A DNA stretch of 64,000 nt. It comes from G963717155 sp963717155 (GTDB lineage: Bacteria; Actinomycetota; Thermoleophilia; Gaiellales; JALYLC01). Under the pieces are notes generated by a model that worked only from the letters and a program-made list of their open reading frames with translations, was not told where the DNA came from and did not search any database. Below, piece by piece: positions 63,552-64,000 of this stretch. The stretch is from contig OY970326.1 of NCBI GenBank assembly GCA_963717155.1, forward strand, positions 558,001 through 622,000. The letters run 5' to 3'. Position numbers and translations under genes: made by a program. Within the stretch, counting starts at the first letter, position 1. Each line of letters begins with the position of its first letter.

Positions 63552-64000
63552 CAAGCAAGCCTCTCGCGAAAGAATGTGAGTGTGTCAAGGAGCGTCTGCT
63601 CGAGTGGCCGGTTGGCTCTCCAGCCCAGATCGTGAGCGATGCGCGCGGGGTCGCCGCAGAGGAGCGGGATGTCCGCCGGGCGGAGGCGATCGGGATCCTC
63701 CGCGATCTCGATCTCGCGCTCGCTGAGCCGGAGCAGCGCGTCGAGCACGTCCCCGACCCGCTCCGCCCGGCCGGTGGAGACGTTGTACGTCCCGCTCGCG
63801 TCGGGGAGCCGAGCAGGGCGAGGTACGCATCTGCGATGCAACGCACGTCCGAGAGGTCGCGGCGCGCCTCGAGGTTGCCGACGCGCAGGACCGGGGGAGC
63901 GTCGCCGCGCTCGATCGTCGCGATCTGGTGGGCGAACGACGCGATCGCGAACCGCGTCGTCCTGGCCCGGACCGATGTGCGGGAACGGACGCGCGATCAC
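63551..64000 (-). CDS. GDP-4-keto-6-deoxy-mannose reductase-like, partial and frame-broken
   Basis: The start lies beyond the window on the right (gene runs leftwards). Readable pieces: ARPFPHIGPGQ (Rossmann SDR substrate loop) near 63960, ASGTYNVSTGRAERVGDVLDALLRLS near 63780, EDPDRLRPADIPLLCGDPARIAHDLGWRANRPLEQTLLDTLTFFRERLA at the end. The pattern D-I-P-x-L-x-G-D is that of Rmd/GDP-6-deoxy-D-mannose reductases. Frame breaks at about 63955 and 63805 separate these. The order Rmd-Gmd suggests GDP-D-rhamnose synthesis. Substrate stereochemistry is not proven. Confidence 0.8.
   Translation of the reverse strand: MIARPFPHIGPGQDDAVRDRVVRPPDRDDRARRRSPGPARRQPRGAPRPLGRALHRRCVPRPARLPDASGTYNVSTGRAERVGDVLDALLRLSEREIEIAEDPDRLRPADIPLLCGDPARIAHDLGWRANRPLEQTLLDTLTFFRERLA

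Overview
The window is GC-rich, densely packed actinobacterial DNA. Many genes start at GTG, most coding overlaps are ATGA, GTGA or TGATG, and there are many secreted proteins with Ig-like, fibronectin or propeller folds. Together with the leuA-leuB-ilvB-ilvN-ilvC gene order this suggests a Thermoleophilia-type actinobacterium (Solirubrobacterales or Gaiellales); that placement is inference. No rRNA or tRNA was seen. About a dozen genes are interrupted by roughly 25 single-base frame breaks while their protein sequence continues in another frame. I annotate each as one gene; indel errors in the assembly are the simplest cause.

Layout. 1-2353: end of a MarR regulator, RNase D, a START-like protein and a small zinc-ribbon protein. 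2372-4629: a cobalamin riboswitch followed by two coupled genes that together resemble the two domains of transcobalamin/intrinsic factor. 4644-5020: RNase P RNA and its terminator. 5444-9217: manganese catalase, then a divergent signalling block (STAS, DUF2188, MerR-receiver fusion, double-domain KaiC-like ATPase) in which the usual phospho-acceptor residues are missing. 9298-15037: small enzymes and secreted proteins (methyltransferase, peptidase E, HSL-type esterase) and a ligase remnant. 15157-23147: an enolase-superfamily gene, an IS110-family element, PhzF, and a probable acid-catabolism cluster (class III CoA-transferase, MaoC, SDR, LacI regulator, DHDPS-like lyase). 23233-32947: membrane and surface proteins, mostly frame-broken.

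32944-39494 (minus): the branched-chain amino acid operon, preceded by a promoter, a leucine-rich leader peptide and hairpins that look like ribosome-mediated attenuation. 39514-43420: two class III aminotransferases divergent around a palindrome, then an orphan binding lipoprotein. 47074-57171 (minus): a polyamine-type ABC transporter with a cupin, and upstream of it an overlapping five-gene operon (TetR, Rieske oxygenase, unknown 111-aa protein, ADP-forming acyl-CoA synthetase, acyl-CoA dehydrogenase) with a perfect 24-bp palindrome as probable operator. The mix suggests uptake and breakdown of an amine or quaternary ammonium compound.

57255-64000: a cobalamin-type radical SAM protein; a large non-coding inverted repeat containing 107-bp tandem units (58918-59860); an MFS transporter; a fumarylacetoacetase-family enzyme; a cupin; and GDP-mannose 4,6-dehydratase followed by a partial GDP-6-deoxy-sugar reductase, that is, deoxyhexose synthesis for surface glycans.
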